Positions 6,434 through 6,516 of a stretch of DNA of 6,516 bases are shown here, piece by piece. The stretch is taken from assembly GCF_020216685.1 (NCBI RefSeq), contig NZ_JAIWNS010000235.1:1-6516 (forward strand), read 5' to 3'. The position numbers and the translations under genes are program-made. The notes beneath the pieces were generated by a model. The model saw only the letters and a program-made list of their open reading frames with translations, did not search any database and had not been told where the DNA came from. Source of the stretch: Methanospirillum hungatei (GTDB taxonomy: Archaea > Halobacteriota > Methanomicrobia > Methanomicrobiales > Methanospirillaceae). The stretch's first letter is position 1, and each line of letters starts with the position of its first letter.

Positions 6434-6516
6434 CGCGTTTAAATTTTCATGTAAACTTAACTCTGTAATCTCTAACCAGTAGTTGATGAATTATTTTGTT
6501 AAAATTGGGCTTAAAA
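6434..6516. other. AT-rich non-coding right edge
   Basis: This stretch is AT-rich and has stops in all minus-strand frames. In frame with the kinase there are TAA codons at 6431-6433 and 6491-6493, with only 19 codons between them, and these do not form a hydrophobic helix. No upstream exon-like continuation of the kinase sensor is present. It may contain a promoter for the kinase, but no TATA box stands out. A short GTTTA/TAAAC inverted pair (6437-6441 and 6452-6456) is the only structure seen. Confidence 0.45.

Noticed and set aside
6431..6493. Upstream continuation of the triple-PAS kinase through a single nonsense codon
   Set aside because: The 19 codons between the two in-frame TAA codons contain an ELSLH word that also occurs just downstream, but they form no membrane helix and a second stop follows; the resemblance is too short to support a continuous ancestral gene.
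1..6516. CRISPR array, tRNA, rRNA or transposase gene
   Set aside because: No regularly spaced repeats, no cloverleaf-like sequence and no transposase-like protein were found in the sequence on either strand.

Overview
The window looks like a chromosomal piece of a methanogenic archaeon, most likely of the Methanomicrobiales (Methanospirillum-like). This is inferred from the style of the sensor proteins (stacked PAS domains, an 'HDIRNKVTVI' kinase motif, a 'YGExRPMLID' PAS motif, a short PAS protein ending in a kinase-like dimerisation segment), from AT-rich promoter-like boxes and from the general lack of strong Shine-Dalgarno sites. No rRNA, tRNA, CRISPR array or transposase gene is visible.

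Layout, left to right. Positions 1-79 are AT-rich and hold an imperfect palindrome. On the minus strand follows the first half of a response-regulator receiver domain (77-259), which stops just after its phospho-acceptor aspartate. Upstream of it, on the same strand, is a complete short RNase HI (312-716). A 245-base divergent gap (717-961) contains repeated GTACAG half-sites. On the plus strand come a LysE/RhtB-type exporter (962-1585) and a complete membrane histidine kinase with an extracellular Cache-like sensor (1643-3181). Convergent to these, on the minus strand, are a triple-PAS membrane histidine kinase (4058-6343) and, 74 bases downstream of it, a soluble PAS protein with a kinase-like dimerisation segment but no ATPase domain (3261-3983). 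Positions 6434-6516 are AT-rich and non-coding as far as can be seen.

How the genes fit together. Three of the six protein genes are signal-input proteins, and the only response regulator is a broken half domain. If the two intact kinases phosphorylate a regulator, it must lie outside the window or the local pathway has decayed. The regulator fragment has lost its C-terminal half, and the triple-PAS kinase appears to have lost its first transmembrane helix and part of its sensor. Both losses sit where gene-like sequence changes to AT-rich sequence, so the window reads as a signalling block clipped at both ends. I see no convincing new biological system. The best leads are the two broken ends, the GTACAG repeats before the exporter, and the PAS protein with aspartate where the kinase histidine should be.
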